Shown here one piece after another: positions 25,696-35,700 of a DNA stretch of 64,000 nt. The stretch's first letter is position 1, and every line of letters starts with the position of its first letter. This DNA comes from Flammeovirga kamogawensis (GTDB lineage: Bacteria > Bacteroidota > Bacteroidia > Cytophagales > Flammeovirgaceae), in contig NZ_CP076128.1 in assembly GCF_018736065.1 (NCBI RefSeq), forward strand, positions 1 through 64,000. Direction: 5' to 3'. A model generated the notes under the pieces. The model worked only from the letters and a program-made list of their open reading frames with translations, did not search any database and was not told the DNA's origin. The position numbers were made by a program, and so were the translations under genes.

Positions 25696-27054
25696 ATGTC
25701 TAATAACGTGAGATTAAAACAAGGGTTTGATATCAAACTAGTGGGCAAAGCTGAAGAAAGCATTGCTAAAAATATTGATACAACCACAAGATTTGCCATA
25801 AAACCAGAAGACTTCCCAGGCATGATTCGCCCGAAGTCTGTGGTAAAAGTTGGCGAAAAAGTAAAGGCAGGTGACCCTATCTTAATTGATGGGAAACTAG
25901 ATGTAATAAAATATACTTCACCTGTAAGCGGCGAAATCGTTGAAATCCAACGAGGAGAACGTCGTAAATTGCTTGCAATTGTTATAAAAGCAGACAAGCA
26001 AATTGAATACAAAGAATTCCCGGTAAAACCGATTGATCAGGTTAGTGCGGAAGACGCGAAAGCAGTAATGCTAGAAAGTGGTGTTTGGCCACAATTAATT
26101 CGTCGTCCTTATGCAATAGTTGCAGATCCATCTGACTCTCCGAGAGCTATTTTTGTATCAGCATTCGATAGCCATCCTTTGGCACCAAATTATGAGTTCA
26201 CTTTAAAAGGACAAGAAAAATATATCCAAGCGGGTATTGATGTTCTTAAAAAGTTTGCTCCTAAGGTGTTCTTAGGTCAAAATGGTGCAAAACCTTCAGC
26301 ATTGTTTGATGGTATTGTAGGAGTTGATAAAAACAAATTTACTGGAGCTCACCCTGCAGGTAACGTTGGTGTACAAATTCACCACACTGCCCCTGTTACT
26401 AGTGCTGCAGATGTTGTTTGGACAATTACTCCAGAAGGCTTAGCACAAATTGGTAAACTTTTCAAAGAAGGAAAGTACGATGCCAAAAAAGTGATTGCTG
26501 TTGCTGGTCCTGAAGTGGACAAACCAGAATATGTGGAAACATACCTTGGTGCATCAGTAGATACAATTGCAGCTGCTAAAATTAAAAGTAAAAATGTTCG
26601 TGTTGTTTCTGGTAACATCTTAACAGGATATTCTATCCCTAAAGATGGTTTCTTAGGATATTACTCTAACATGATTACAGCCTTGTCAGAAGGAAATAAA
26701 GCACGTTTCTTCTTATCTGATGGTTGGTTAGCACCTATCACAAACCGTTTAAGTTTCCATAAAGCCTTTGGCTTACTAGGTGGTACTTCTAAAGAATATG
26801 CATTAGATACAAATACAAACGGTCAAGACAGACCATTTGCTGTAACTGGTAGCTTCGAAAAAGTAGTTCCTATGGATATTTATCCAATGTATCTTCTTAA
26901 GGCAATTCTTTCATACGATTATGAGAATATGGAAGCTTTAGGTATTTATGAAATTGCAGAAGAGGACTTTGCTCTTTGTGAATTCATTGATGTATCTAAG
27001 CATGATATTCAAAAAATTGTACGTCAAGGTCTTGATACTATGCGTTTAGATTAA
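25696..27054 (+). CDS. nqrA: Na+-translocating NADH:quinone reductase subunit A
   Basis: Peripheral cytoplasmic subunit of the six-subunit Na+-NQR complex, which moves electrons from NADH to quinone and pumps sodium out. The 452-residue protein has the family features: N-terminal barrel-like domain (VRLKQGFDIKLVGKAEE, KPEDFPGMIRPKSVVKVGEKVKAGDPI), HPAGNVGVQIHHTAP, and the C-terminal EEDFALCEFIDVSKHDIQKIVRQGLD. It heads the operon nqrABCDE; nqrB starts 41 nt later. Confidence 0.97.
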   Translation: MSNNVRLKQGFDIKLVGKAEESIAKNIDTTTRFAIKPEDFPGMIRPKSVVKVGEKVKAGDPILIDGKLDVIKYTSPVSGEIVEIQRGERRKLLAIVIKADKQIEYKEFPVKPIDQVSAEDAKAVMLESGVWPQLIRRPYAIVADPSDSPRAIFVSAFDSHPLAPNYEFTLKGQEKYIQAGIDVLKKFAPKVFLGQNGAKPSALFDGIVGVDKNKFTGAHPAGNVGVQIHHTAPVTSAADVVWTITPEGLAQIGKLFKEGKYDAKKVIAVAGPEVDKPEYVETYLGASVDTIAAAKIKSKNVRVVSGNILTGYSIPKDGFLGYYSNMITALSEGNKARFFLSDGWLAPITNRLSFHKAFGLLGGTSKEYALDTNTNGQDRPFAVTGSFEKVVPMDIYPMYLLKAILSYDYENMEALGIYEIAEEDFALCEFIDVSKHDIQKIVRQGLDTMRLD

Positions 27055-27095
27055 TTTGGTGCACAATTATTAAGAAGTAAAATATCTTATAAAGA

Positions 27096-28301
27096 ATGAA
27101 ATTCTTACACGATCTCTTAGAGAAACAAAAGCCTATGTTCGAAAAAGGTGGTAAGCTAGAAAAGCTTTACTATGTTTTTGAAGCAGGTGAAACGTTTATG
27201 TTTACCCCTCCGGAGGTAACAAAAGCGAAAGGTGTTCAGGTTCGTGATGCGGTTGATTTAAAACGTGTCATGATGACTGTAGTGATTGCACTACTACCTG
27301 CAATTGTCTTTGGTTTATGGAATGTTGGTTACCAACATCATATTTCTACAGGTGAGGCATCATCTGTAGGTGAACAATTTTGGATCGGTATACAATTAGC
27401 TTTACCAATCATTATTGTTTCTTATGCAGCTGGTGGTATTGTAGAAGCTGCATTTGCGGTTTTTAGAAATCACCCTATTACAGAAGGATTCTTGGTTACA
27501 GGTATCCTAATCCCATTAGTATTACCTGCTACTATTCCTTTATGGCAAGTAGCTTTGGCTTCTGCTTTTGCAGTATTGATTGCTAAAGAGGTATTTGGTG
27601 GTGTTGGTATGAATATCTTGAACGTAGCTTTAACAGCACGTGCATTTTTATACTTCGCTTACCCTGCAGCTATTTCTGGTGATTCTGTATGGACGTACTT
27701 AGGAGATGCAGCAACTGTAGATGGTTACACTGGTGCAACATTCTTAGGTTTAGCTGTTGAAGCACAGAAAGCAGGACAACCTGTAGCAGATTTTGTAGCA
27801 AATAGCGTTTTATGGGCATCTAGCTCACAAGATGTAGCTACAAATTCATTCTTAGGTTTAATACCTGGTTCAATTGGAGAAACTTCAGCTTTAATGTGTT
27901 TGATTGGTGCAATAGTATTAATCTGGACTAAAGTTGCTGATTATAGAATTATTTTATCTGGTGTAGTTGGTGCATTAGCAATGGGTTTCTTGTTAAACAT
28001 TTTTGCTGGTGATCATACATATTTAGCAATGCCTTCATACTACCACTTAATTGTTGGTGGTTTTGCATTTGGTATTGTGTTTATGGCAACAGACCCAGTT
28101 TCTGCTTCTCAGACAAGTACTGGTAAGTGGATTTATGGTGCGCTAATTGGTGTAATGACGGTAATTATCCGTGTATTAAACCCTGCGTATCCTGAAGGCA
28201 TCATGTTAGCTATTCTTCTAGGGAATGTTTTAGCTCCATTGATTGACCACTATGTAGTATCTGCAAACAAAAAACGAAGATTAAAACGTGCAACAGTCTA
28301 A
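27096..28301 (+). CDS. nqrB: Na+-NQR subunit B
   Basis: Main membrane subunit of Na+-NQR, 401 residues with about ten transmembrane helices, carrying riboflavin and a covalent FMN. The FMN-attachment motif DGYTGATF (near residue 208) has the required Thr. Other family segments are KRVMMTVVIALLPAIVFGLWNVGY near the N-terminus and FMATDPVSASQT near the end. Its last 14 nt overlap the start of nqrC. Confidence 0.97.
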   Translation: MKFLHDLLEKQKPMFEKGGKLEKLYYVFEAGETFMFTPPEVTKAKGVQVRDAVDLKRVMMTVVIALLPAIVFGLWNVGYQHHISTGEASSVGEQFWIGIQLALPIIIVSYAAGGIVEAAFAVFRNHPITEGFLVTGILIPLVLPATIPLWQVALASAFAVLIAKEVFGGVGMNILNVALTARAFLYFAYPAAISGDSVWTYLGDAATVDGYTGATFLGLAVEAQKAGQPVADFVANSVLWASSSQDVATNSFLGLIPGSIGETSALMCLIGAIVLIWTKVADYRIILSGVVGALAMGFLLNIFAGDHTYLAMPSYYHLIVGGFAFGIVFMATDPVSASQTSTGKWIYGALIGVMTVIIRVLNPAYPEGIMLAILLGNVLAPLIDHYVVSANKKRRLKRATV

Positions 28302-29025
28302 CGGTTATGTCATCGGTTTTGCAGTAGCAATGACAATCATCTTAGGTGGTATTTTGTCGTTCACTGCAGTTTCGCTAAATGCGAAACAAAAAGAACAAGT
28401 AGCTCTTGATACTAAAAAGCAAATTATGCTTTCTGTAGTACCTGAAATGAGTGAAGCATCAAAAACTGAAATTGCAAAGGTATATGATAAGCAGATCCAA
28501 GTGGTCGATATTAATGGCAAAGCAATTGATGGTGCTGTTCTAGAGAAATTAGATATTTCTAAAGAATGGAAAAAATTAAAGAAAGGACAAGATGCAGTTT
28601 TACCTGTTTATAAATTTATGAGCAAGGATGGTAAATCTGTTGATAGTTATATTCTTCCTATGTATGGTTACGGACTATGGAATGACATCTGGGGTTACTT
28701 TGCATTAGATGCAGATCTAGTAACTGTTAAAGGTGTTGTATTCTCTCATAAAGGAGAAACTCCAGGTTTGGGTGCTAGAATTGGCGATGCTCAAATCCAA
28801 GACCGTTACAAAGGAAAGAAAATCTTTAATGGTGGTAAATTTACACCAATCGTAATGGTTAAAGGTGAAGGCCATACTGGATTACCTTCTGATGAGGTAG
28901 ACGGAATGTCTGGAGCAACTTTAACTGCTAACGGTTTAAATGAAATGGTAGGAAGATATTTAAAAGCTTACGAGCCATTCATTAATAAAGAAAAAGGTAC
29001 TTCTGCGGTTTCTATGGCCCAGTAG
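28288..29025 (+). CDS. nqrC: Na+-NQR subunit C
   Basis: Membrane-anchored flavoprotein subunit of Na+-NQR, 245 residues. It starts with GTG inside the end of nqrB (14-nt overlap), giving MQQSNGYVIGFAVAMTIILGG with one N-terminal helix. The periplasmic FMN domain has YGYGLWNDIWGYFALD, SHKGETPGLGARI and the covalent-FMN motif DGMSGATLT near residue 210. The GTG and overlap suggest translational coupling with nqrB. Confidence 0.96.
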   Translation: MQQSNGYVIGFAVAMTIILGGILSFTAVSLNAKQKEQVALDTKKQIMLSVVPEMSEASKTEIAKVYDKQIQVVDINGKAIDGAVLEKLDISKEWKKLKKGQDAVLPVYKFMSKDGKSVDSYILPMYGYGLWNDIWGYFALDADLVTVKGVVFSHKGETPGLGARIGDAQIQDRYKGKKIFNGGKFTPIVMVKGEGHTGLPSDEVDGMSGATLTANGLNEMVGRYLKAYEPFINKEKGTSAVSMAQ

Positions 29026-29063
29026 TTCGAAATTTTTGTTTAAATTAATAATAAACGAAAGAC

Positions 29064-29711
29064 ATGAGCACAGAAACTGTAGCAGCAAAAAAGTCTGAAG
29101 CTTTATTCTCGAAGAGAAGAAAAGCAATCGTGACTGATCCTTTAGATGATGATAACCCAGTTACCGTACAGGTACTTGGTATCTGTTCTGCATTGGCGGT
29201 TACTTCTAAGTTAGAACCTACATTGGTAATGTCAATTGCCGTAACATTTGTAGTAATTTTCTCTAACTTAATTGTATCTCTTTTACGTAATGCTATTCCT
29301 CAACGTATCCGTATTATCGTTCAGTTGGGTATCGTAGCATCTCTAGTAATTATCGTAGATCAAGTGTTAAAAGCTTATCTATATGATGTATCGAAAGTTG
29401 TAGGTGTATATGTAGGGCTAATCATTACAAACTGTATTGTAATGGGACGTCTTGAAGCATTTGCAATGGCAAATAAACCTTATGATTCAATTCTTGATGG
29501 TCTTGGTTCATCATTTGGTTATGCATGGGTGATCTTGGTTGTAGCATTCTTTAGAGAATTATTAGGATCAGGTACTTTATTTGATATTCGAGTTCTTCCA
29601 GAAGCTTATGTAAATAATGGTCTAATGACTTCACCTGTTGGTGCATTCATCCTAATAGGTCTTATTATTTGGGTACAGCGTTGGAGAAACGGTTACGTAG
29701 AAGAAGCTTAG
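29064..29711 (+). CDS. nqrD: Na+-NQR subunit D
   Basis: Integral-membrane subunit of 215 residues with six helices. It has the inverted-repeat fold shared with NqrE and RnfA/E, which holds an intramembrane Fe centre with Cys ligands (candidate Cys in QVLGICSALAVTS and in LIITNCIVMGRLEAFA). The motif GLIITNCIVMGRLEAFAMANKP is diagnostic. It lies 38 nt after nqrC. Confidence 0.96.
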   Translation: MSTETVAAKKSEALFSKRRKAIVTDPLDDDNPVTVQVLGICSALAVTSKLEPTLVMSIAVTFVVIFSNLIVSLLRNAIPQRIRIIVQLGIVASLVIIVDQVLKAYLYDVSKVVGVYVGLIITNCIVMGRLEAFAMANKPYDSILDGLGSSFGYAWVILVVAFFRELLGSGTLFDIRVLPEAYVNNGLMTSPVGAFILIGLIIWVQRWRNGYVEEA

Positions 29712-29743
29712 AACATCATTCACATTAAAAAGACGACGAAATA

Positions 29744-30355
29744 ATGGATTTATTAAATCTCGCAGTCAAGTCGATTTTTATCGACAACATGGTGTTTGCT
29801 TATTTCTTAGGTATGTGTTCTTATTTGGCCGTATCAAAGAAAGTAGACACAGCATTAGGTTTAGGTGCAGCTGTAACGTTTGTATTAACGATTACTGTAC
29901 CATTAAACTGGCTTGTTTATAATTATATCTTACAAGAAGGTGCTTTGTCTTGGATTAGCGAATCTTATGCTAATGTAGACTTATCTTTCTTGACATATAT
30001 TCTTTTCATCGCAGTTGTAGCTTCAACGGTACAATTGGTTGAAATGGTAATTGAGAAATTCTCTCCATCATTGTATGGTTCTTTAGGTATTTTCTTACCA
30101 CTTATTGCAGTAAACTGCTCAATTTTGGGTGCTGCATTCTTTATGGTTCCAAGAGAATATACTATTGTTGAATCTGCAGTATATGGATTCTCTTCTGGTT
30201 TAGGTTGGTTACTTGCTATCATTGCTCTTGCGGCTATCCGTGAGAAAATGAAGTATTCTAATGTTCCTGCTCCATTAAAAGGTTTAGGTATCACATTTAT
30301 CATCACTGGTTTGATGGGCTTGGCATTTATGTCATTCATGGGTATTTCTTTATAA
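29744..30355 (+). CDS. nqrE: Na+-NQR subunit E
   Basis: Integral-membrane subunit of 203 residues, partner of NqrD around the intramembrane Fe centre. Diagnostic segments are [24 protein letters not shown] near the N-terminus and [18 protein letters not shown] in the middle, with the two ligand Cys in GMCSY and VNCSI. It is the last gene of the operon: a terminator follows, and nqrF, which encodes the NADH-oxidising subunit and usually comes next, is absent. Confidence 0.96.
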   Translation: MDLLNLAVKSIFIDNMVFAYFLGMCSYLAVSKKVDTALGLGAAVTFVLTITVPLNWLVYNYILQEGALSWISESYANVDLSFLTYILFIAVVASTVQLVEMVIEKFSPSLYGSLGIFLPLIAVNCSILGAAFFMVPREYTIVESAVYGFSSGLGWLLAIIALAAIREKMKYSNVPAPLKGLGITFIITGLMGLAFMSFMGISL

Positions 30356-30375
30356 TCTTTTTAGAGATAATACAG

Positions 30376-30408
30376 AAAAGGTATTTCCTTCGGGAGGTAC
30401 CTTTTTTT
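30376..30408 (+). terminator. terminator after nqrE
   Basis: AAAAGGTA (30376-30383) and CC pair with GG and TACCTTTT around a TTCG loop, followed by T residues. It shows that the operon ends at nqrE. Confidence 0.8.
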
Positions 30409-30465
30409 GTTTATAATGTATTGTTTATTCTTTTTATTCTAAAAACTAATGTGCAATTTCAAGCT

Positions 30466-30705
30466 ATGAAAATATTACTTTTTGGTATAGCAAAAGACAT
30501 TATTGGATCTTCAGTATTAGATTGGAAACTGGAAGATGAAGGAAGTACTTCATCTGAATTACTAGTATCCTTAAAAACAAAATATCCTGAATTATCTAAA
30601 TTACGATCTATAGCTTTAGCCGTAAATGGAGAACACGCTTTAGGTGAAGAGATTTTGAAAAAAGGTGATGAGGTCGCATTAATTCCTCCAATGAGTGGAG
30701 GTTGA
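30466..30705 (+). CDS. moaD: molybdopterin synthase sulfur carrier subunit
   Basis: Small ubiquitin-like protein whose C-terminal Gly-Gly is thiocarboxylated and supplies sulfur to molybdopterin synthase. I chose ATG 30466 (MKILLFGIAKDIIG), which gives 79 residues, the normal size; the frame is open for 15 codons upstream but that part is not typical. The C-terminus ALIPPMSGG is diagnostic. It is followed 38 nt later by its partner moaE. Confidence 0.94.
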   Translation: MKILLFGIAKDIIGSSVLDWKLEDEGSTSSELLVSLKTKYPELSKLRSIALAVNGEHALGEEILKKGDEVALIPPMSGG

Positions 30706-30743
30706 TTTATTTGATGTATTAAGGTGAAATAAAAAATTAATTC

Positions 30744-31157
30744 ATGATTGAGTTAAAAGAACAGAAGGATATTAATATTTCAGCTATTATTGATAGTGTG
30801 AAATCTGATTATTGTGGTGCTGTTGATGTATTTATAGGTACAGTGAGGGATAATCTAGTTGGTAAAAAAGTAACTAAATTATTTTTTGAAGCTTATACTC
30901 CAATGGCAATTAGTGAACTTAGTAAAATAGCGAATACAGTCAAGGAGAGGTATCAAGCAGATAAAGTAAGTATCGTTCATGCAGTTGGTGATTGTCTAGT
31001 TGGAGAAACTGCAGTAGTAATCGCTGTGTCAACTCCACATAGGAAAGCAAGTTTTGAAGGTTGTCAATATGCAATTGATACTTTAAAAGATACTGTCCCA
31101 ATTTGGAAAAGAGAATATTTTGAAGATGGTTCACATTGGGTGTTTTCTCATCCTTAA
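30744..31157 (+). CDS. moaE: molybdopterin synthase catalytic subunit
   Basis: Large subunit of molybdopterin synthase, which converts cyclic pyranopterin monophosphate to molybdopterin using MoaD thiocarboxylate. The 137-residue protein shows the family motifs VFIGTVRDN, LFFEAYTPMAISEL, VSTPHRKASFEGCQYAIDTLKDTVPIWKREYF, with the catalytic Lys in VPIWKRE. It forms a pair with moaD and ends at a strong terminator. Confidence 0.96.
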   Translation: MIELKEQKDINISAIIDSVKSDYCGAVDVFIGTVRDNLVGKKVTKLFFEAYTPMAISELSKIANTVKERYQADKVSIVHAVGDCLVGETAVVIAVSTPHRKASFEGCQYAIDTLKDTVPIWKREYFEDGSHWVFSHP

Positions 31158-31180
31158 TAGACTTTAGAGTATTTTTCAAC

Positions 31181-31222
31181 AAAAAAAGCCACTACCAAAT
31201 TTTCATTGGAGTGGCTTTTTTT
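31181..31222 (+). terminator. terminator after moaE
   Basis: AAAAAAAGCCACT (31181-31193) pairs with AGTGGCTTTTTTT (31210-31222), and ATT pairing extends toward the loop. It also faces the convergent rubredoxin gene. Confidence 0.92.
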
Positions 31223-31282
31223 AATCAACATTAAAAATAATTAGGCTACCATAAATACTATTATGGATGCCTATTTATGGAA

Positions 31283-32737
31283 TTATCTTGGCATTTCAAT
31301 TTCTTTAAATTCATCTTTACTTGCATCACATAATGGACAAGTAAAAGAACTAGGAAGAGATTCAAATTTTGTGTTTTGAGGTATGCCTTCGTCTGGTATT
31401 CCTATACTTTCGTCATAAATACTTAAACAACTCTGGCATTGATAAACTTTTTCTACTGTAGAGATAGCACTAGGTTTTTTAGACTTATCATTACCATAAT
31501 TACTATTATCAAGTTGTTCGTAGTAAAGGTGACTAAGTTCAATTAGTATTGGAGGGATAGCCTCTTTTGGAACTCTTTTTATAAAAGTGATATACTTTGG
31601 TTCGTTACAATTAAAATCTTTTGCATATAGAACATTATACATATCATTATTACTTGATGGAATACTTTCTATAACAACTGAAGTAAATAATATGATAGGT
31701 TTAGTTTTAATTGTAAAAGTTAACCCATAAGTACTAATATCTTGTTTATCTAAAGCACGAACAAGGAAGTTTTTTAATTCTAATGCTTCTTGATCTAATA
31801 CAGGTAAATGCCAATTTAACTCAAGTGATGAATGTCTTACATTTATACCAAATTTGCCAAGAAGCTTTTCCCAATTAATTATATTTTTACTGTCAATACC
31901 TTTAACAATAAATGATTTCCAAGGTGTTAAAGTGATTTTTCCAATATTTGTTTTTAGACAAAGTTCGCATAACTCTTTAAGGAATGGTATATCAAATCTA
32001 TTATTTCTCCAATAAAGACCTAGCCAATATTTTCCACTTATCATACGGTGCATCCCTTCGTAATATGGGAATGGTCCTGATGGAAGTATTAGCTTATTAT
32101 TAATACTAATAGTGTTAATGTCTAAAGTAGTGATAATGTTGTTCCAAACTTTAGCACTTTCAATTGGGTTACCTATTGTATACTCATTCTCAAACGTTTT
32201 AACAACCTTAGCAATATCGTAATTATAAATAAGGTTAGGACATTCCCACAATACCTCAGCTTGCTCTTGTTCTCTAATGTAAAGATGCCAATATCCTTCT
32301 TTTTCTGAAGCAATAAAATTTAATTGCCCTGTAAATAAAGGAACCATGGTTTGAGCAGGATCAGTTATATTTATTTTTAACTTTGGCTGAAAATCAAAAG
32401 TATCTAAAATATAATGGTAGGTGTGGGCTGCTAACCATGATGTACTAGGGATTACATCTAGTGCAACATAAGATGTAACTATATTTTGGTAAGACTCCCC
32501 GTCGCAATCAAATGTAGTTTTGATGGACTCGAAAGTTTCTTTTAACGTATTTCTTGGGATATTAGGAGATGCAAAAAGAATATCCTGTCGAGATCCAAAG
32601 TGTAAATGTTCAACATTTAACTCTTCTGCAACTTGAATGATTTTTAAAAGATCACCAGGAGAGGAAATTCCTCCTTTAATGAAAACCCTTACTAAATCTT
32701 CTTTTTCTAATGTATCGTATTCTACTTGTTCAAGCAT
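31283..32737 (-). CDS. degenerate nitrite/sulfite-reductase-like protein with C-terminal rubredoxin
   Basis: Protein of 484 residues in the nitrate assimilation operon, 43 nt after the nitrate reductase gene. Residues about 10-70 (RVFIKGGISSPGDLLKIIQ, LHFGSRQDILF) and 245-300 (IPFLKELCELC, IGKITLTPWKSF) look like the two ferredoxin-like half domains of siroheme nitrite/sulfite reductases. The C-X5-C and C-X3-C motifs that hold siroheme and its cluster are absent. The last 52 residues form a rubredoxin with ligands in YQCQSC and FTCPLC. A redox partner or electron carrier for the nitrate reductase is likely. No such function is proven. Confidence 0.8.
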   Translation of the reverse strand: MLEQVEYDTLEKEDLVRVFIKGGISSPGDLLKIIQVAEELNVEHLHFGSRQDILFASPNIPRNTLKETFESIKTTFDCDGESYQNIVTSYVALDVIPSTSWLAAHTYHYILDTFDFQPKLKINITDPAQTMVPLFTGQLNFIASEKEGYWHLYIREQEQAEVLWECPNLIYNYDIAKVVKTFENEYTIGNPIESAKVWNNIITTLDINTISINNKLILPSGPFPYYEGMHRMISGKYWLGLYWRNNRFDIPFLKELCELCLKTNIGKITLTPWKSFIVKGIDSKNIINWEKLLGKFGINVRHSSLELNWHLPVLDQEALELKNFLVRALDKQDISTYGLTFTIKTKPIILFTSVVIESIPSSNNDMYNVLYAKDFNCNEPKYITFIKRVPKEAIPPILIELSHLYYEQLDNSNYGNDKSKKPSAISTVEKVYQCQSCLSIYDESIGIPDEGIPQNTKFESLPSSFTCPLCDASKDEFKEIEMPR

Positions 32738-32780
32738 GGCTTTTATATTTTTAAGAGGAGTACCCTTTTGATATCATTAA

Positions 32781-35700
32781 TTAAACTGTTAGTGTGTCGT
32801 TCACCTTTAACATTTCTTGAATTTCGGTTTTACAACTCCCACAACCAAGCCCTGCACCGGTTTTTTCACATAAAGTATTTAATGTAGTACAACCTTCGTC
32901 CATTGCTTTTTGGAGGTTTCCACTTCCAACATTACCACAAGAGCAAATAACTTCACCCATAAGAGGTTCAGCATCACTTTTTCCTCTTAGTAATTCAGTT
33001 CTACGGTCACCGAGTTCTGTTTTTAATTCAATAAGTTTTTTATAGTCTGCAAATTCAGATTTGTCCCCTAAAAGAATCGTCCCAACAAGCTTATTGTCTT
33101 TAATGATACATTTTTTGTAAAATGCTTCTGCTTTATCTAGCAAGATTACTTCTTCATAACTTTTGTCTTTACGAGGTACATCAATTATTCCCAATGAACA
33201 GAGGTTAAGGTCTGAAAATTTTAGGATGTTCATAGGAAGAGTACCAGTGTAACGACTTAATAAATCACCAGAAATAAACCTTGCACAAACATCAGCTTGC
33301 TCTTCAGCACCTGCTGTAGTACCGTTCATTTTTTCTTCGAATTCAGCAATTTCTCCAATCGAGAATATAGACGAATCAGAAGTTTGTAGGTATTCATTTA
33401 CAACTAATCCTCTCGATGCTTTTAAGCCACTTTCTTTACCAAGTTCAATATTAGGTCTGGTTCCTATGGCATAAACAATAGCGTTACTTTCTAAAGTTCT
33501 ACCACCTTTTAATTTGGCTTTATAAGTTTTACTACCAGATTTTTCAATAGTTTGTACCTGATCGTTAAGTAAGACTTCAATACCTTTATCTTCCACATGA
33601 TTAAGTAGAAGCTCACTAGCTATAGGATCAAGTTGCCTATCCATTAATCTACCAGCTAATTGAACAATAGTAACGTTTATATTAATTTCTCTTAAAGATG
33701 CTGCTAGTTCTAATCCTAGAAGTCCACCTCCAATAATTACTACTGAGCCATCTTTATTAAGGTATTGTTTTAAATCGTCAGCATTCTTTTTGTTCCTCAT
33801 AGTAAATACACCTTCCATGTGAATAGGCACATCTGCAGGAACAAAAGGGCGGCTACCTGTAGCGATAATTAGTTTGTCATAACTAAATTCTTCTCCAAAT
33901 TGATCAACTATTACTTTTTTATTTCTGTCAATATTTAAAATTGATTTACTTAAGTGTACTTTAACACCAAGCTCGTCAAATTCATCTAAGGCATTAAATT
34001 TTTGAAGGTCTTTCCATAGTAAAGTTTCATTTACGTATTCTGGTAAAAGAACTCTGTTATAGAAAGGAGTACTTTCTTTAGAAAATACTTCAATTTCATC
34101 TTCATTATTAATGCCTCTATAGGTATGTATAAATCGATATGCAGCAGCACCAGCACCGATAATTAAAATCTTTTCTTTTGCTTTTTGATATTTTACGACT
34201 TGTGCAGCAGAGAATTTAAAATCAGGTTCTTTAGAGATTGGATCAATTTTATTTGCTGTTAGATTGTTTGTTCTAGCAAAAATTTGATTACTAATTTTCC
34301 CCCAGTGCATTGGCATAAATATTACACCTTGCTTAATATCCGATGAGATGTTAACGTTTACTCTACACTCACCTCTTTCTGTCTGAATTACTGCTGTTTC
34401 TCCATCTTTTAAACCTCTAGTTAATGCGTCATTAGGATGCATTTCTAAGAAAGGAAGAGGAATGTGTTGATTAAGTTTGTTTACTTTTCCCGTACGTGTC
34501 ATGGTATGCCATTGATCACGAATACGGCCTGTGGTTAAGATTAAAGGTAGTTCAGTATTTATAGAATCACTTGAGTTTTCTACACCAGTACAGACAATTT
34601 GAGCTTTTTTATTTGGAGTGAAAAATTGATTGTCTGTAAACAATCGGTTGGTACTTTTGCCATTTTTATACGGCCATTGTACAGAACGTTTTTCTTTTAG
34701 AGTTGCATAGTCTAGTTCAGATATATCTATATTTGTTCCTTTAGTTAAGACTGCATGCTCTTTAAATATTTCTTCAGTAGAGTTATAGTCAAAACCATGA
34801 TAACCCATTTTTTGAGCAAATCTACAGAATATTTCAGTATCAGGTAAAGCTTCTCCAGGAGCAGGAATAACACTTTCTAAATGACTTATTCTTCTTTCAG
34901 AGTTAGTCATTGTACCTTCTTTTTCTAACCAACCAGCAGCTGGTAAAATAAGGTCGGCATGTTCTATAGAATCAGCTTTGTTTGAGATGTCTTGTACAAC
35001 AACAAACTTGGCTTTTTTGAGTGCCTCTTCAACAAATTTAGAATCTGGTAAACTTACCATAGGGTTTGTACAAACAATCCAAATTGCTTTCATTTCTCCA
35101 GAATGAAGCGCTTCAAACATTTCTGTAGCAGTTTTACCTGGTTTTTCTTGGATGTGATCTACTCCCCAATAATCGGCAACTTTTTGCCTATGATCAGGAT
35201 TTTTTAAATCGTGATGTGCAGCTAGTAACGAGGCCATACCTCCAACTTCACGTCCGCCCATTGCGTTAGGCTGACCTGTTAAAGAGAAAGGTCCTGCACC
35301 AACTTTCCCAATCTGACCAGTGATTAAGTTTAAGTTAAGTAATGCAAGGTTTTTATTAGTACCTTGTGCACTCTGATTTAAACCCATTGCCCACATATTG
35401 ATAAAGCCTTTTGCATTACCGATATATCTTGCAGCTAATTTTATTTTATCTATAGTTATACCAGTTATAGCAGAAGCTTCTTTTAAAGTTCTAGCTAAAA
35501 CCTCTTTTCTGTAAGTATCAAAACCATCTGTATGATTTTTTATAAACTCCCAATCTAAATCACCTTCTTCAATTATTGCTCTACCAATTGCTTGATAAAG
35601 TACAATATCAGTTCCTGGGTTTAATTGTAAATGTAGATCTGCAATAGCACAAGATTGTGTTTTTCTAGGATCAACTACAATAATTTTTGTAGATGGGTTT

